A stretch of DNA of 64,000 nt from Thermoanaerobaculia bacterium. Lineage in GTDB: Bacteria; Acidobacteriota; Thermoanaerobaculia; Multivoradales; JAHEKO01. Every line of letters starts with the position of its first letter. The first letter of the stretch is position 1. The stretch spans positions 1 to 64,000 of the forward strand of contig CALZIK010000143.1 of assembly GCA_945787635.1 (NCBI GenBank). Reading direction: 5' to 3'. The notes beneath the pieces were generated by a model. That model saw only the letters and a list, made by a program, of their open reading frames with translations, had not been told where the DNA came from and ran no database searches. Below, in pieces: positions 9,301-18,203 of the stretch. Both the position numbers and the translations under genes were made by a program.

Positions 9301-10939
9301 GCTTGGCGAGGCTCTCGTGGTGACGAAGTTGAAAGTAGCCGCGGTCCGGGATCGTGCCGCCGGCCATGTAAAGGTAGCGCTCGACGCCACGACGCGCCCG
9401 CACGGTGCCGTCCAGGCGATCGAAGGCCAGCCGCGGTTCGAGCTCGCGCACACGGCTGTCGGCATATCGACCCGAGAGCATCTCCACGACCATGTCGAAC
9501 TGCCGTCGGGAGAGGTCTCGGTAGGGGTACGACACGCGAATCCGGTCGAACAGCTCGTCAATACCCCATGTCCGGTAAACCGTCATCGACAGGATCACCT
9601 GAGCCAGCACGTCCAGTGGGCAACGCACCGGAGCGACCTCCTCGATGTCGTGTTCGAGGACGCAACGCGCGGTCACCGCCGCCTGGACGAGATCCCGGCC
9701 CAGAAACGGGAAAAGCCTCGCCTTCGATATCTCGCCGACGCCGTGGCCGGAGCGACCCACTCGCTGCACCGCCGACGCGATCGACGGCGGCGTCTCGACC
9801 AAGAGCACCTCGTCGAGGGCGCCAATGTCGATACCCAGCTCGAGCGAATTGGTGGCCACGATAGCGCGCAAGCGACCCTGCTTCAGCCGTTCCTCGACCA
9901 CCGCGCGCAGCTCTCGTGACAGCGAGCCGTGATGCGAATAGGCGAGCTCACCGCCGCGCTCGACCTGCGCGCTTTCGTTCAGGAGCCGGGTGATTTTCTC
10001 CGTCTTGCGCCGACTGTTGGCAAACAGTAGCGTCGATCGGTTGGCTTCGATCACCTCGCGGAAGCTGGCGGTCAACGACTCCCAGAGATTGGCTGGAGAC
10101 TCTCCAGGAAGGGCGTTCTCGCCCGCCGCCGGGACCGCTTCGAGCCCGCTTGGGCGGCAAACGCGCAGATCATAGGCCTTCGCCGACGTCGTTCGCACGA
10201 CCGCCACCTGGCGCGCGCTGTAGACCGTCTCGCCTCCGGTCCGACTGGTCTGGTACCCGCCGACGAAGCGAGCCATCTCGGACAGTGGCTTGACCGTCGC
10301 CGACAGCGCGACGCGCTGAAACTCACCCGACAGCTCGGTCAGGCGATCGACGCCGGTGATCAGATGGGTTCCGCGCTTGGATCCCGCTACCGCGTGAATC
10401 TCATCGAGGATCACGGACTCGAGGCCGGAGAACAGCCTGCGCCCTCGTGGCGAGGTGAGGAGGATGTTCAGGCTTTCGGGTGTCGTGATCAGGACCTCGG
10501 GGGGACGTTGGAGCATCTTGCGGCGCTCCGACGCCGAGGTGTCGCCGCTGCGCACTCCGACTCGAACCGGTTCGGGCTCGCGGCCCGCTGCGGTGAAGGC
10601 CGCCTCGAGCTCGGCCAGCGGGCCGAGGAGGTTTCTCTCGATGTCGTTGTTGAGCGCCTTGAGCGGCGACAGGTAGAGCACCCGCACGCTACCGCCCTCC
10701 CTGGCGCCGGCCCAGGCGCCGGTCAGCAGGCGGTCCAGTGCCCACAAGAACGCGGTCAGGGTCTTGCCGCTGCCGGTGGGAGCGGTGACCAGGACATGCT
10801 CGCCGGCGGCGATCCGTGGCCACGCCAGCTCCTGGACTTCGGTCGGCTTCCGGAACCGCTTCTCGAACCAACCTGCGGTGACCGCGTCGAACGCAGCAAG
10901 AGCTTCGTTCGAGCGAGGACGTGCCGACTCAGCCGCCAT
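6326..10939 (-). CDS. lhr: Lhr-type superfamily 2 ATP-dependent helicase, full length
   Basis: A 1537-aa protein, the same size class as E. coli Lhr. Motif I APTGSGKT is at residues 53-60 and motif II DEIH at 179-182. The second RecA domain shows an HHGSLSRELR segment, then ATNSLELGIDIG and QRVGRSGHG. These are followed by the winged-helix and Lhr-specific core and a large C-terminal extension present only in long Lhr proteins. Family members translocate 3' to 5' on DNA and unwind RNA:DNA hybrids in DNA repair; the C-terminal part of long Lhr has been linked to base-excision activity. The start at ATG 10939 overlaps the 3' end of the upstream gene by 11 bp, suggesting coupling. Confidence 0.95.
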   Translation of the reverse strand: MAAESARPRSNEALAAFDAVTAGWFEKRFRKPTEVQELAWPRIAAGEHVLVTAPTGSGKTLTAFLWALDRLLTGAWAGAREGGSVRVLYLSPLKALNNDIERNLLGPLAELEAAFTAAGREPEPVRVGVRSGDTSASERRKMLQRPPEVLITTPESLNILLTSPRGRRLFSGLESVILDEIHAVAGSKRGTHLITGVDRLTELSGEFQRVALSATVKPLSEMARFVGGYQTSRTGGETVYSARQVAVVRTTSAKAYDLRVCRPSGLEAVPAAGENALPGESPANLWESLTASFREVIEANRSTLLFANSRRKTEKITRLLNESAQVERGGELAYSHHGSLSRELRAVVEERLKQGRLRAIVATNSLELGIDIGALDEVLLVETPPSIASAVQRVGRSGHGVGEISKARLFPFLGRDLVQAAVTARCVLEHDIEEVAPVRCPLDVLAQVILSMTVYRTWGIDELFDRIRVSYPYRDLSRRQFDMVVEMLSGRYADSRVRELEPRLAFDRLDGTVRARRGVERYLYMAGGTIPDRGYFQLRHHESLAKLGELDEEFVWERSLGDTFTLGAQSWRVRKITHSDVLVSPSRRGSSFAPFWRAEERNRSFHLSERIGSFLERADRTLASREGATELFDELVKKHAMENAAASELIEWLERQRAATGFLPHRHRLLLEKLPPDDASNGRRTWILHSGWGGRLNRPLSLILPIACRELFGESLECDANNDCLLLTGPEDLSIADLVTHLATVPLASLLKKSLDATGLFGARFRENAGRALLLPRSTLKRRVPLWLQRERGKKLLESVSRYGDFPIVVETWRTCIEDEFELEALKTALQKLDRGEIRIDEVATSAASPFAADLMWRTTNRLMYEDDAPETRKTGALKDSVLREVVFSAELRPRFRGSILEEFERKLQRTFPGYAPRDAVELVEWVKERALIAEEEWRELIEAIERDGSSEGGPSSELQPVLEAASPRLVVARWDATVVCARERLPELIAALGSPRSVTPLSGGSDADLPRAAADDPELLGSAEQLLAEWLRFYGPVPEARAQAVLGLSRARLDGSIADLTEQGVVIADRFRHDRDEVELCDAENLERLLRIQRARSRPRLEARPLGELALFFARRQRLIGRGGDRQDLKRALDHLIGYAAPAKLWESEIFPARLDPYYTAWLDSVFQETDLLWLGRGREKLCFVFPEEIALVRGEAQVSEEPNEVDPPESADPRPPLLPIPGGRFRFEEIARHRGEPLSGTADRLWQAAWRGELSNTSFAAVRQGLATHFAFDAASGARGEPAPPRVRRPSRRGSVDRWRPNVFYPGDWFAIEGLAERRSEDALDREETNKDRVRLLLDRYGVVFRELLSREAGAFSWSSLFRTLRLMELSGEIVAGQFFDGIAGLQFAAHDTVRQLRDGLPTDAIYWMSAADPASPAGLGLEEFKGKLPARLPSNHLVFHGAHLVVISRGHGGRLEIDAATDHPELERYFGFMKNLLTRQSEPNKSIDLTEVNGKPAAGSSYEPVFRKLFQATREGSVLRLRRRYAPETVGRAG

Positions 10940-13163
10940 GGGCGGAATCTATCGCGGGCTCGGCGAGATCGATGTAGATCGGGCTTCCGGTGAGCTCGAC
11001 TCGCCGTTTCGAGCTGAGCTCGCGCGCCTCGCCGTCTCTGGAGGTCAGGCGCTCGACGTCCCCGCCCAAGACAACCGACTCCGGACCCTCGACACTCCAA
11101 GCGGCCAGCCGGGTTCCTCCCCCGCGCTCGAAGCGAAGCACTCTCGAAGTCGGGCTCGGTCTTGTCGCGCCGACGAACCTGGCGCCCTCGAGGCTCGATT
11201 CGAGGGTCGCCAGCGCCTCGAAACTCGGTCGCCGGCGCAGGGACGGACCCGAGGGATCACACAGGCCGTAGCCGCGGGCGGCCAGTTGCCACCAGTACAC
11301 TCGCTCGACGAAGCCTGAGGTGAGCGCGAGCAAGTAGTAGCGAGCGAGGTAGTCGGCCTGGGTCTCTTCATCCACCGAGACGGTCCGGCCGGCGGGCGAG
11401 TGGGGCCCCTCCCAAAGCGGCCAGTTGACCTCGGTGATCCAGCACTCGTCGCCCGAGTTTCTCGACGTCTCGGCGATGGCCTTGAGCAGCGCGCACTTGG
11501 CGATCGTGTCGAAACCCAGCTGGGTATTCTCCGGCGCTCCACGGCGATCGACGTAGAGAAGAGCCGATACCGCGTCGAAGTGAGCCTCTGTCTTCATGTT
11601 GAGCACCGCAGCGGTGGCCTGGAACTCGAAATCGATGATCGCCGGGCCCAGCAAGCGCGTGCCCGGAAACTCCGAAAGGATCTCGCCGGCCGCCGCCGCC
11701 AGCTCAAGGTATTCGCGATAGTTCCAGACCCCCCACTTCGACCGATTGATCGCCTGCCCGATCTGGAAGCTCGCGCCCATCGGGCGAAACCGCTCGGCGA
11801 GCTCGCGAACTGCGGCCCGCCAGCGTTCCGGATCGCGGACCAGCTCACGATTCTGGGGCAGCGCAAAGGCCAGGTCATAGCCTCGGGCATGAAGCTCGCG
11901 CGCCAGAGCCTCTTCATCCGAATGATCCGACTGCCACGGATGAAGCCGCAGGAGGACATTGCGAACCCCCAAGCGCTCGACGGACTCGAGCAGCTCGGCC
12001 TCCTTACTCGGCAAGGGACGCAGCGCGACACCCGCCCCCCGCCAGATGGTCGGGCGGGTCTGGCTCGTGGACAGAAGCTCTCGATAACGCGCCCAGACCT
12101 TGGGCGCCGCCCTGCCGGCGGCGAGCAGAGCCGCGGCGTGCGCGGAGGTGTCGGCGAGCCGGATCGCGGTCCGTTCGCCTCGGCTCGCGTGCTGGTGCGG
12201 CTGGTCCGAGAGATGGTCCCAGACCGCCTTGTCCCTGGCGGGGGCATTCCTGGGCGCCTCGGGAATGTGTGCATAGGCCTTGCGCTGAACGAGCCGGCCC
12301 CGGATCGCTCGAAGCGGAGCCCGCAAACGGGGCTTCCAGCGATTTTTGGCCAAAAAACCCTGCTGCAAACACCGATAGGTGATCCCTCGGAGTGACCCGA
12401 GCGGTAGGTCTCGCCCCCAGTAGGCTCGCCAGAAGGCGACCCTATCCGCGGTCTCGAGGATCGGCAGACGGCAGATATCGCGCAGGCGGGTGAGCGCGCC
12501 GAGCCGCAGCTCGAGCCGCGCGCGGTCGAGATCGATCAGCTGAATCGCCAGCCCGGAGCCTCTTAGGCCGCGCTGCACCAGCAGATTGCCGATCGACAGA
12601 TCTCGATGCCAGACGCCGGCCGCGTGGAGCCGGGCGAAAGTCTTCCCGATGGCGATCATCAGCGCCGCGCGATCGATCCACGGAAACTCTGATGCCACGG
12701 TGCCCTTGGCAATCGCCCGAAAGATGTAGCGGCTCTCTACGAAGTCGTCGACCCTGCGGGTCACGAAAAGCGAGGGCCCTTCGGCCCGTTCGGATTCGAT
12801 CAACAGAACCGGTTCCGGGGTCAGGACGCCGGCTCCCAAGACCACTTCGGCGGCACGCCAGCTTCGGCGGGCCTTGCTGCCCCGGAACTTCCGCTTCCAC
12901 CGCGCCCGCCAACCGGCGCCCGAGAACTGCTTGACCACCACCTCCCGGTCGCCGGTCGCGCTTTCGCCCTTGGGCTGTCCTGCCGGCAGCTCGATCGGGA
13001 GCTCGGTGATGTAGAGATAGTCTCGGCCCCAGTGAAGGGTCTCCTTGGCCTGCCCCGGATCGGCGAGAAGCCGCACCGCCTCCTGCAACAGATCCTCCGG
13101 AATCAGGCCGTCCTTGACCTCCCCGGTCCAGCCCGGGAAGCGAAATGACCGGCTGCCTGGCAT
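10929..13163 (-). CDS. LPS-kinase (InaA/WaaP-like) domain fused to a clan GH-A-like domain
   Basis: A 744-aa two-domain protein. Residues about 40-290 resemble lipopolysaccharide kinases, with VVVKQF (Lys78), a catalytic-loop HRD (186-188) with Asn193, and DLD (211-213). Residues about 370-690 look like a TIM-barrel glycoside hydrolase of clan A. There, LLRLHPWQSD, the beta-4 region with Asn473-Arg474, WITEVNW with Glu578 as candidate nucleophile, and the VYWWQL strand can be seen. The position after Asn473, normally the acid/base Glu, is Arg, so hydrolase activity is uncertain. ATG 13163 is preferred; an in-frame TTG at 13271 would add 36 low-complexity residues. The domain assignment is from motifs only. 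Confidence 0.75.
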   Translation of the reverse strand: MPGSRSFRFPGWTGEVKDGLIPEDLLQEAVRLLADPGQAKETLHWGRDYLYITELPIELPAGQPKGESATGDREVVVKQFSGAGWRARWKRKFRGSKARRSWRAAEVVLGAGVLTPEPVLLIESERAEGPSLFVTRRVDDFVESRYIFRAIAKGTVASEFPWIDRAALMIAIGKTFARLHAAGVWHRDLSIGNLLVQRGLRGSGLAIQLIDLDRARLELRLGALTRLRDICRLPILETADRVAFWRAYWGRDLPLGSLRGITYRCLQQGFLAKNRWKPRLRAPLRAIRGRLVQRKAYAHIPEAPRNAPARDKAVWDHLSDQPHQHASRGERTAIRLADTSAHAAALLAAGRAAPKVWARYRELLSTSQTRPTIWRGAGVALRPLPSKEAELLESVERLGVRNVLLRLHPWQSDHSDEEALARELHARGYDLAFALPQNRELVRDPERWRAAVRELAERFRPMGASFQIGQAINRSKWGVWNYREYLELAAAAGEILSEFPGTRLLGPAIIDFEFQATAAVLNMKTEAHFDAVSALLYVDRRGAPENTQLGFDTIAKCALLKAIAETSRNSGDECWITEVNWPLWEGPHSPAGRTVSVDEETQADYLARYYLLALTSGFVERVYWWQLAARGYGLCDPSGPSLRRRPSFEALATLESSLEGARFVGATRPSPTSRVLRFERGGGTRLAAWSVEGPESVVLGGDVERLTSRDGEARELSSKRRVELTGSPIYIDLAEPAIDSAHGG

Positions 13164-13277
13164 CGGACTCAGAGTATCGGAGGCGTCAGCCGACCGGTAG
13201 GTCGCTTCCCGGTAACGGTCCTCCCTTCGGGCTTGGACCCTGCCGGCGAGCCGAAATCCGCCGCTGCGCAAGGCTTC

Positions 13278-14798
13278 TTACGCCTCCGCGATGTGGTATT
13301 CCTCGTGATGAAGCGTGGCGTCCGCCCTGAAGGCCAACTGCTCGCCAAGAGCCTCGCGCAACTCGTCGAGAATCTCGCTCTGCTCGCTCTCGAGCGAGCT
13401 CAGCACCTCGGTGTGCACGTTCACCACCAGCCGCCTATCGCCGAGATGGTTCGCTCGCGCCAGAATCTCGCGGCGCAACCGCAGGCATATCGTGGACAGC
13501 GAGCGGATCCGACCGCTGCCTGCACAGGTCGGACACGGCCGGGTCAACAGGCGGCTGAGGTTTTCCCTGCTGCGCTTGCGGGTGATCTCGACCAGGCCGA
13601 ACTCCGACAGACTCAGCACCTGGTGCTTGGCGCGGTCCTTCTTGAGCTCGCGCTGCAGCGCGGCGAACACCACTTCCCGATTCTCGACTTCCGCCATGTC
13701 GATCAGGTCCACCACGATGATCCCGCTCAAGTCTCGCAGCCGGATCTGGCGCACAATCTCTTCGACGGCCTCCAGATTCGTCTGCAGCACCGTCGATTCG
13801 AGATCCTTGCGTCCTACGAACCGCCCCGTGTTGACGTCGATCGCCACCAACGCCTCCGTCGGGTTGATCACGATGTAGCCGCCCGATCGCAGCCAGACCT
13901 TGCTACGCAGCGCGCCGTCGATCTCGCGCTCGATCCCCAGCTCTTCGAACAGCGTGCCCTCCTCCTCCCAGAGTCGTACCCGCTCGGTCAAGTGAGGTGA
14001 CAGCCCCCGGGTAAACGACACGATCTCGTCGTAGGCCTCAGTGCCATCGACCAGCACCTCCTCGATCTCGGCGGTGAACCGGTCGCGGACGAATCGCAAA
14101 GCCAGGCCCTCTTCACCGTGAAGCTGGCTCGGAGCCGACGCAACCTGGGCGCGCTCCTGGATCTCTTTCCACTTGCCTCTGAGGATCTCGAGATCCTGCA
14201 CGAAGTCCTCGCGCTCTTTTCCTTCGCCGGCGGTGCGAACGATCATGCCGCCGTCGTCAACTTCGAGCTCCTCGAGAACGGTGCGCAGCCGTTCGCGCTC
14301 CGTGGCGTCTTGCAACCGCCTCGAGATTCCGTTGCTGCGCACCGTGGGAACAAATACCAGATAGCGCCCGGGAATGGTGATCTCCGTCGTAATCCGAGCG
14401 CCCTTGTTCGGAAGTGGGGCCTTGACCACCTGAACCACCAACTCCTGACCCGCGGTCAAGACATCTTCGATCGGAGGAACCGAGACCGGCGGAAACTCTT
14501 TTGTCTGGGGGTCTGCGTCGGAAAGGTCGTCGATCGCCGCCAGCGCTTCTCGCACGTCTCCGGCAAACAAGAAGGCGTCGCGAACGAGGCCGATGTCCAC
14601 AAAAGCGGCCTGCATTCCAGGGAGGATTCTCGACACTCGGCCCTTGAAGACGTTGCCCACAACGCTGCGGCTCTTCTTGCGCTCCAGGTGGATCTCGGTG
14701 AGCCGCCCCTCCTCCAGAACCGCGACTCGCGTCTGGTGGCGGTCGCTCTCGACCAACAGCCGGCGGGTGGGCTCCTGTGATCGCTCAGCGATTGACAT
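13278..14798 (-). CDS. rng: Ribonuclease G/E family endoribonuclease
   Basis: A 506-aa RNase G-size enzyme. The N-terminal S1 domain contains GNVFKGRVSRILPGMQAAFVDIG (about residues 43-65). The catalytic DNase I-like subdomain shows AIDVNTGR and GIIVVDLIDM, which supply the two metal-binding aspartates. A CPTC zinc-link motif follows (RPCPTCAGSG). RNase G matures 5S/16S rRNA ends and cleaves mRNA in the cytoplasm. ATG 14798 lies 14 bp inside the end of rodA. Longer in-frame starts deep in rodA were rejected. Placement after mreBCD-mrdA-rodA is a common arrangement for rng. Confidence 0.93.
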   Translation of the reverse strand: MSIAERSQEPTRRLLVESDRHQTRVAVLEEGRLTEIHLERKKSRSVVGNVFKGRVSRILPGMQAAFVDIGLVRDAFLFAGDVREALAAIDDLSDADPQTKEFPPVSVPPIEDVLTAGQELVVQVVKAPLPNKGARITTEITIPGRYLVFVPTVRSNGISRRLQDATERERLRTVLEELEVDDGGMIVRTAGEGKEREDFVQDLEILRGKWKEIQERAQVASAPSQLHGEEGLALRFVRDRFTAEIEEVLVDGTEAYDEIVSFTRGLSPHLTERVRLWEEEGTLFEELGIEREIDGALRSKVWLRSGGYIVINPTEALVAIDVNTGRFVGRKDLESTVLQTNLEAVEEIVRQIRLRDLSGIIVVDLIDMAEVENREVVFAALQRELKKDRAKHQVLSLSEFGLVEITRKRSRENLSRLLTRPCPTCAGSGRIRSLSTICLRLRREILARANHLGDRRLVVNVHTEVLSSLESEQSEILDELREALGEQLAFRADATLHHEEYHIAEA

Positions 14799-15873
14799 AG
14801 CGGCGAAAGTCGATTCCCAGAATCGTTCCGGCGGCAAAGAAATTCGCGACGATGAATGATCCTCCATACGAGAGGAAGGGAAGTGGAATACCCGTGATCG
14901 GTACCAGACCGACCACCATGGCGGTGTTGTAGAGAACGTGAAACGAGAACAGCGACAGGAAACCTACGACCAGGAGTATGGCAGTGCGGTCTCGCGCCCT
15001 CAGCGCTACGGCGAAACCGTTCATGGCATAGCTCGAGAACAGAGCCAGAACCGTCAGAACACCGACAAACCCCCACTCCTCCGCCAGCACAGCAAAGATG
15101 AAGTCGGTATGCCGCGCGGGCAGAAATCGCAGCTGGCTCTGAGTTCCCTGCATGTAACCCCTGCCGATCAGCATCCCCGAGCCGACGGCAATCTTGCTCT
15201 GCTGCAGCTGATAACCGGTGTTGAGTGGATCACTGCCGGGCGAAAGAAATGTCTTCACCCGCGTGCGCTGGTAGTCGAGCATGGCGAAGTTCCAGAGCAG
15301 AGCGCCCGCGAGCAACAACACCAGGGCACCGGCGACCAGTACTCGCCATTTCACTCCGCTGACGAGCAACATGCCCGCCAGGATCGGCACGAACATGGCC
15401 GCGCCGCCGAGATCCCGCTCGAGTGCCACCAGCAAAACCGGCAAGCCGATGATGCCGCAGGCGGTGAGGATCTGCGGAACCCGAACGAATCTTCGGTTGA
15501 TACCCGCCAGGTAGCGTGCGAGAAGCAAAATCGTTGCGATCTTGGCGAGATCGGAGGGCTGGAGTTGCGCCGCGCCGACGCGTAGCCAGCTGCGCGCACC
15601 GCCGGCCTCGGCGCCGATCATCAGAACCGCGATCAGTAGCAGCATCGCGCCGGCGTAGATTGGCGCTGCGAACTTGGTCAGCACCTGATAATCGAGGCTG
15701 AATGCCACGGCGCACGCCACCAGCCCCAAAATGATCCGCAAGGCCTGACGCGGCAGGTAGTCGAGCGCCAACTCGGAGCTGGCGCTGTGGATCGTCGCCA
15801 AGCCCACCACGGCGAGCAGCAGGGCCGACGCGAGCAGACCCCACCTGACTCCGGCGAGGTGCCGTACGGTCAC
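14785..15873 (-). CDS. rodA: RodA peptidoglycan glycosyltransferase (SEDS family)
   Basis: A 362-aa polytopic membrane protein with about ten hydrophobic segments. It shows SEDS signatures such as ARSWLRVG and QLQPSDLAKI in the middle, GRGYMQGTQSQLRFLPARHTD for the large periplasmic loop with its catalytic Asp, and GIPLPFLSYGGS near the end. RodA polymerises lipid II for side-wall growth with PBP2 and the Mre complex. GTG 15873 is chosen, 8 bp past the mrdA stop, because the first membrane helix begins within a dozen residues. An ATG at 15927 inside mrdA is possible. Confidence 0.94.
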   Translation of the reverse strand: MTVRHLAGVRWGLLASALLLAVVGLATIHSASSELALDYLPRQALRIILGLVACAVAFSLDYQVLTKFAAPIYAGAMLLLIAVLMIGAEAGGARSWLRVGAAQLQPSDLAKIATILLLARYLAGINRRFVRVPQILTACGIIGLPVLLVALERDLGGAAMFVPILAGMLLVSGVKWRVLVAGALVLLLAGALLWNFAMLDYQRTRVKTFLSPGSDPLNTGYQLQQSKIAVGSGMLIGRGYMQGTQSQLRFLPARHTDFIFAVLAEEWGFVGVLTVLALFSSYAMNGFAVALRARDRTAILLVVGFLSLFSFHVLYNTAMVVGLVPITGIPLPFLSYGGSFIVANFFAAGTILGIDFRRYVNR

Positions 15874-15880
15874 CTGCTCG

Positions 15881-17671
15881 TCAGGAGAGGTCGCGAGTGT
15901 CGTTAGCTTTGCTGAAGTACTTCTCATAGAGAATCCGCGCCAGCGGCGCGGCCTGCTCCGAACCCTTGCCACCATGCTCCACAAAAACCACGACCACCAG
16001 CTCGGCGGCGTCGGAGGGCGCGTACGAACCAAACCAGGCGTGGTCGCGCTGCTCAAGGGGCAGCTCACCGCTGTCGATCCATGTCTTCTGTTCCACCACT
16101 TGCACCGTACCGGTCTTGCCTGCGATATCGACACCTTCGAGCCGCGCGACCGCTCCGGTGCCGCGATCGTTGACTACCGCCCAAAGGGCCTTGCGCACGA
16201 CCTCCAAAGAGGCGAGGTCGGTCGCTACCGGCTCGTGCCGCGGCGGGGAATCGCCTCGCACGAGGTGCGGCTGCACGCGGTAACCACCGTTCGCCACGGT
16301 TGCCATCAGGGAGGCGAGTTGCAGCGGGGTTACCAGAAGCGGCCCCTGGCCGATCGCGACCGAGATGGTCTCTCCGGGGTACCACGGTGTCCTTCGCGTG
16401 TTGAGACTCCAGTCGAGGTCCGGGACCAGGCCCCGCTTCTCGCCGGCCAGATCGATCCCGGTAGCGCTTTCGAGACCTAACCTGCGCGCGTACTCGGCGA
16501 TCTTCTCGATTCCGAGCTTCTGTCCCAGATGGTAAAAATAGACATCGCAGGATTTCTGGATTGCCTGATGCAGGTTCACGGAGCCGTGACCCCGGGAGTT
16601 CCAGCAGCGGAATCTGCGGTTGTAGATACGGGTCGCACCAGTGCAGAACAGCCGATCATTCTGGTCGACAATTCCCTCCTCGAGGCCGGCTATCGCCACC
16701 ACGATCTTGAAGACCGAGCCCGGCGAGTACACGCTCTGAATAACCCGATTCTGTAGCGGGTTGTGGGGCGCGTTGACGATCTCACCCCATTCCCCTCGCT
16801 CCAGGCGGCGCGCGAAGGCATTCGGGTTGTAGGAGGGGGCCGAAACGAAGGCCAGAATCTCACCGGTGTTCGGGTTCAACACCACCGCCGCGCCGACCCG
16901 GTCGGCAAAATAGCGCGCCGCCTCTTGCTGCAGATCGAGGTCGAGCGTCAGCCGGACGTCGCGCCCGGACGACGAGAGCCGGTTGCCGTGCTCCTCTCTC
17001 AACCGGCCCCGACTATCGACCACCACCACCCGTTCTCCGTCGCGTCCGCGCAGAATCGCATCATGACTCTGCTCGACGCCGCGCCGGCCGACGAGATCGC
17101 CCGCCGCCAGGGAGCCTTCGGCCTGTCGAAGCTCACGCTCCGAGGCTTCACCGAGGTAGCCGAGCACATGCGCGGTCAGCGGGCCGTGGCGGTAAAGCCG
17201 CAGGTGCTCGACATCGATCTCGAACTCCGGATGCTCGAGTGCTTCGACCGAAAAACGTGCAACTTCGGCCAGCGACAAGTTCTCCGCCAAAAGCACCGGC
17301 TTGAATCGGGACGAGCCTTTCGGCCCTGCCAGCGCCCGCTCGAGATCCTCGCTCCGACGGCCCAGGATAGCTGCGGCAAACTCCACGCTGCCGGCCACAT
17401 CGGCGCTCAGGCTGCGGTTGATCAACAGCCGGTAGCTCGGAACGTTCTCGACCAAAGGTCGGTCCTCGCGATCGTAGATCAACCCGCGCGGCGCCTTGAT
17501 GGGCGCCTTGCGCAAGCGGTTGTTCTCAGCGCGCTCCCGGTAGTAGGTGCCGTGAACCACCTGCACGAACCAGTAGCACGAAGCCACCAAGACCACGACG
17601 ATTAGAAAGCTCAACCGCAGCGCCGGCAGTCGGCGCACCAGGTCCTCTCGGTGCTCACGCACTTCCATCAT
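15881..17671 (-). CDS. mrdA: Penicillin-binding protein 2 (class B transpeptidase)
   Basis: A 596-aa bitopic protein. One transmembrane helix lies near residues 20-42, followed by the PBP dimerisation domain. The transpeptidase domain has the active-site SxxK in SPGSVFK, the second motif region as KSCD (Asp replacing the usual Asn of SxN), and KTGT near the C-terminus. PBP2 cross-links side-wall peptidoglycan with RodA. The start is the first of two adjacent ATGs (17671 and 17668), 22 bp after mreD. It is followed by rodA after 7 bp. An upstream extension into mreD was rejected as it is low-complexity. Confidence 0.93.
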   Translation of the reverse strand: MMEVREHREDLVRRLPALRLSFLIVVVLVASCYWFVQVVHGTYYRERAENNRLRKAPIKAPRGLIYDREDRPLVENVPSYRLLINRSLSADVAGSVEFAAAILGRRSEDLERALAGPKGSSRFKPVLLAENLSLAEVARFSVEALEHPEFEIDVEHLRLYRHGPLTAHVLGYLGEASERELRQAEGSLAAGDLVGRRGVEQSHDAILRGRDGERVVVVDSRGRLREEHGNRLSSSGRDVRLTLDLDLQQEAARYFADRVGAAVVLNPNTGEILAFVSAPSYNPNAFARRLERGEWGEIVNAPHNPLQNRVIQSVYSPGSVFKIVVAIAGLEEGIVDQNDRLFCTGATRIYNRRFRCWNSRGHGSVNLHQAIQKSCDVYFYHLGQKLGIEKIAEYARRLGLESATGIDLAGEKRGLVPDLDWSLNTRRTPWYPGETISVAIGQGPLLVTPLQLASLMATVANGGYRVQPHLVRGDSPPRHEPVATDLASLEVVRKALWAVVNDRGTGAVARLEGVDIAGKTGTVQVVEQKTWIDSGELPLEQRDHAWFGSYAPSDAAELVVVVFVEHGGKGSEQAAPLARILYEKYFSKANDTRDLS

Positions 17672-17693
17672 CGACCCGGCCTCGCTGCTGCTC

Positions 17694-18203
17694 TCATCGG
17701 AGCCTCGCCGTGCGGGAGCGCCGCCACCGCGCACGCCACCTTCGAAAGCGATTGCGCATCAGGTGCCCAGCCAGACCGGTCGCCCCCACGGCCAAGAACA
17801 AGACCAGCAGCCAGATCAGCTCGGGCGTCGCCGCGCCCGGTCGCAGCAGCCTGCCGAGCGCGACAAGCAGAAGCTGCTGTGCCGCAGCTCCAAGCGAGAA
17901 CAACAAGAAGACGTTGGTCGGCTTGTGTATGACGAGCCGCTGCGCCGCAACCGCGGCGCCGTAGCCGACCACCGTGTTGCAGAAGCCGTAGGAGCCGTAG
18001 AGCCCTCCGGTCATGACGTCCGCCACCCATCCTGTTGCCAGGCCGCCGAGCAGCCCCGCGATAGGGCTGCCACCGAGAGCGTTGAAAAGCGCCACGACAA
18101 GAAACACGTCCATGAATGAAGTGAAGTCATCGAACAGGCGCACGCCGATGAAGTGGACCACGACGGCCACCAGAAGGCCGGCGATGAATCTAGCGGCGCG
18201 CAT
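17694..18203 (-). CDS. mreD: Rod shape-determining protein MreD
   Basis: A 169-aa integral membrane protein with about five to six hydrophobic helices and a basic C-terminal tail (FRRWRARWRRSRTAR). The GGLLGGLATGWVADV-like glycine-rich segment and length fit MreD, a component of the elongasome of uncertain biochemical role. It overlaps the end of mreC by 14 bp and precedes mrdA by 22 bp. Sequence conservation in MreD is low, so position between mreC and mrdA is the main support. Confidence 0.88.
   Translation of the reverse strand: MRAARFIAGLLVAVVVHFIGVRLFDDFTSFMDVFLVVALFNALGGSPIAGLLGGLATGWVADVMTGGLYGSYGFCNTVVGYGAAVAAQRLVIHKPTNVFLLFSLGAAAQQLLLVALGRLLRPGAATPELIWLLVLFLAVGATGLAGHLMRNRFRRWRARWRRSRTARLR

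Noticed and set aside
8717-9919. 400-codon plus-strand frame inside lhr
   Set aside because: Antisense to conserved helicase motifs; no independent signal.
14938-14951. ACGTGAAAC inside rodA as a further parS
   Set aside because: Only the right half matches; the left half does not, so it is probably coincidental.
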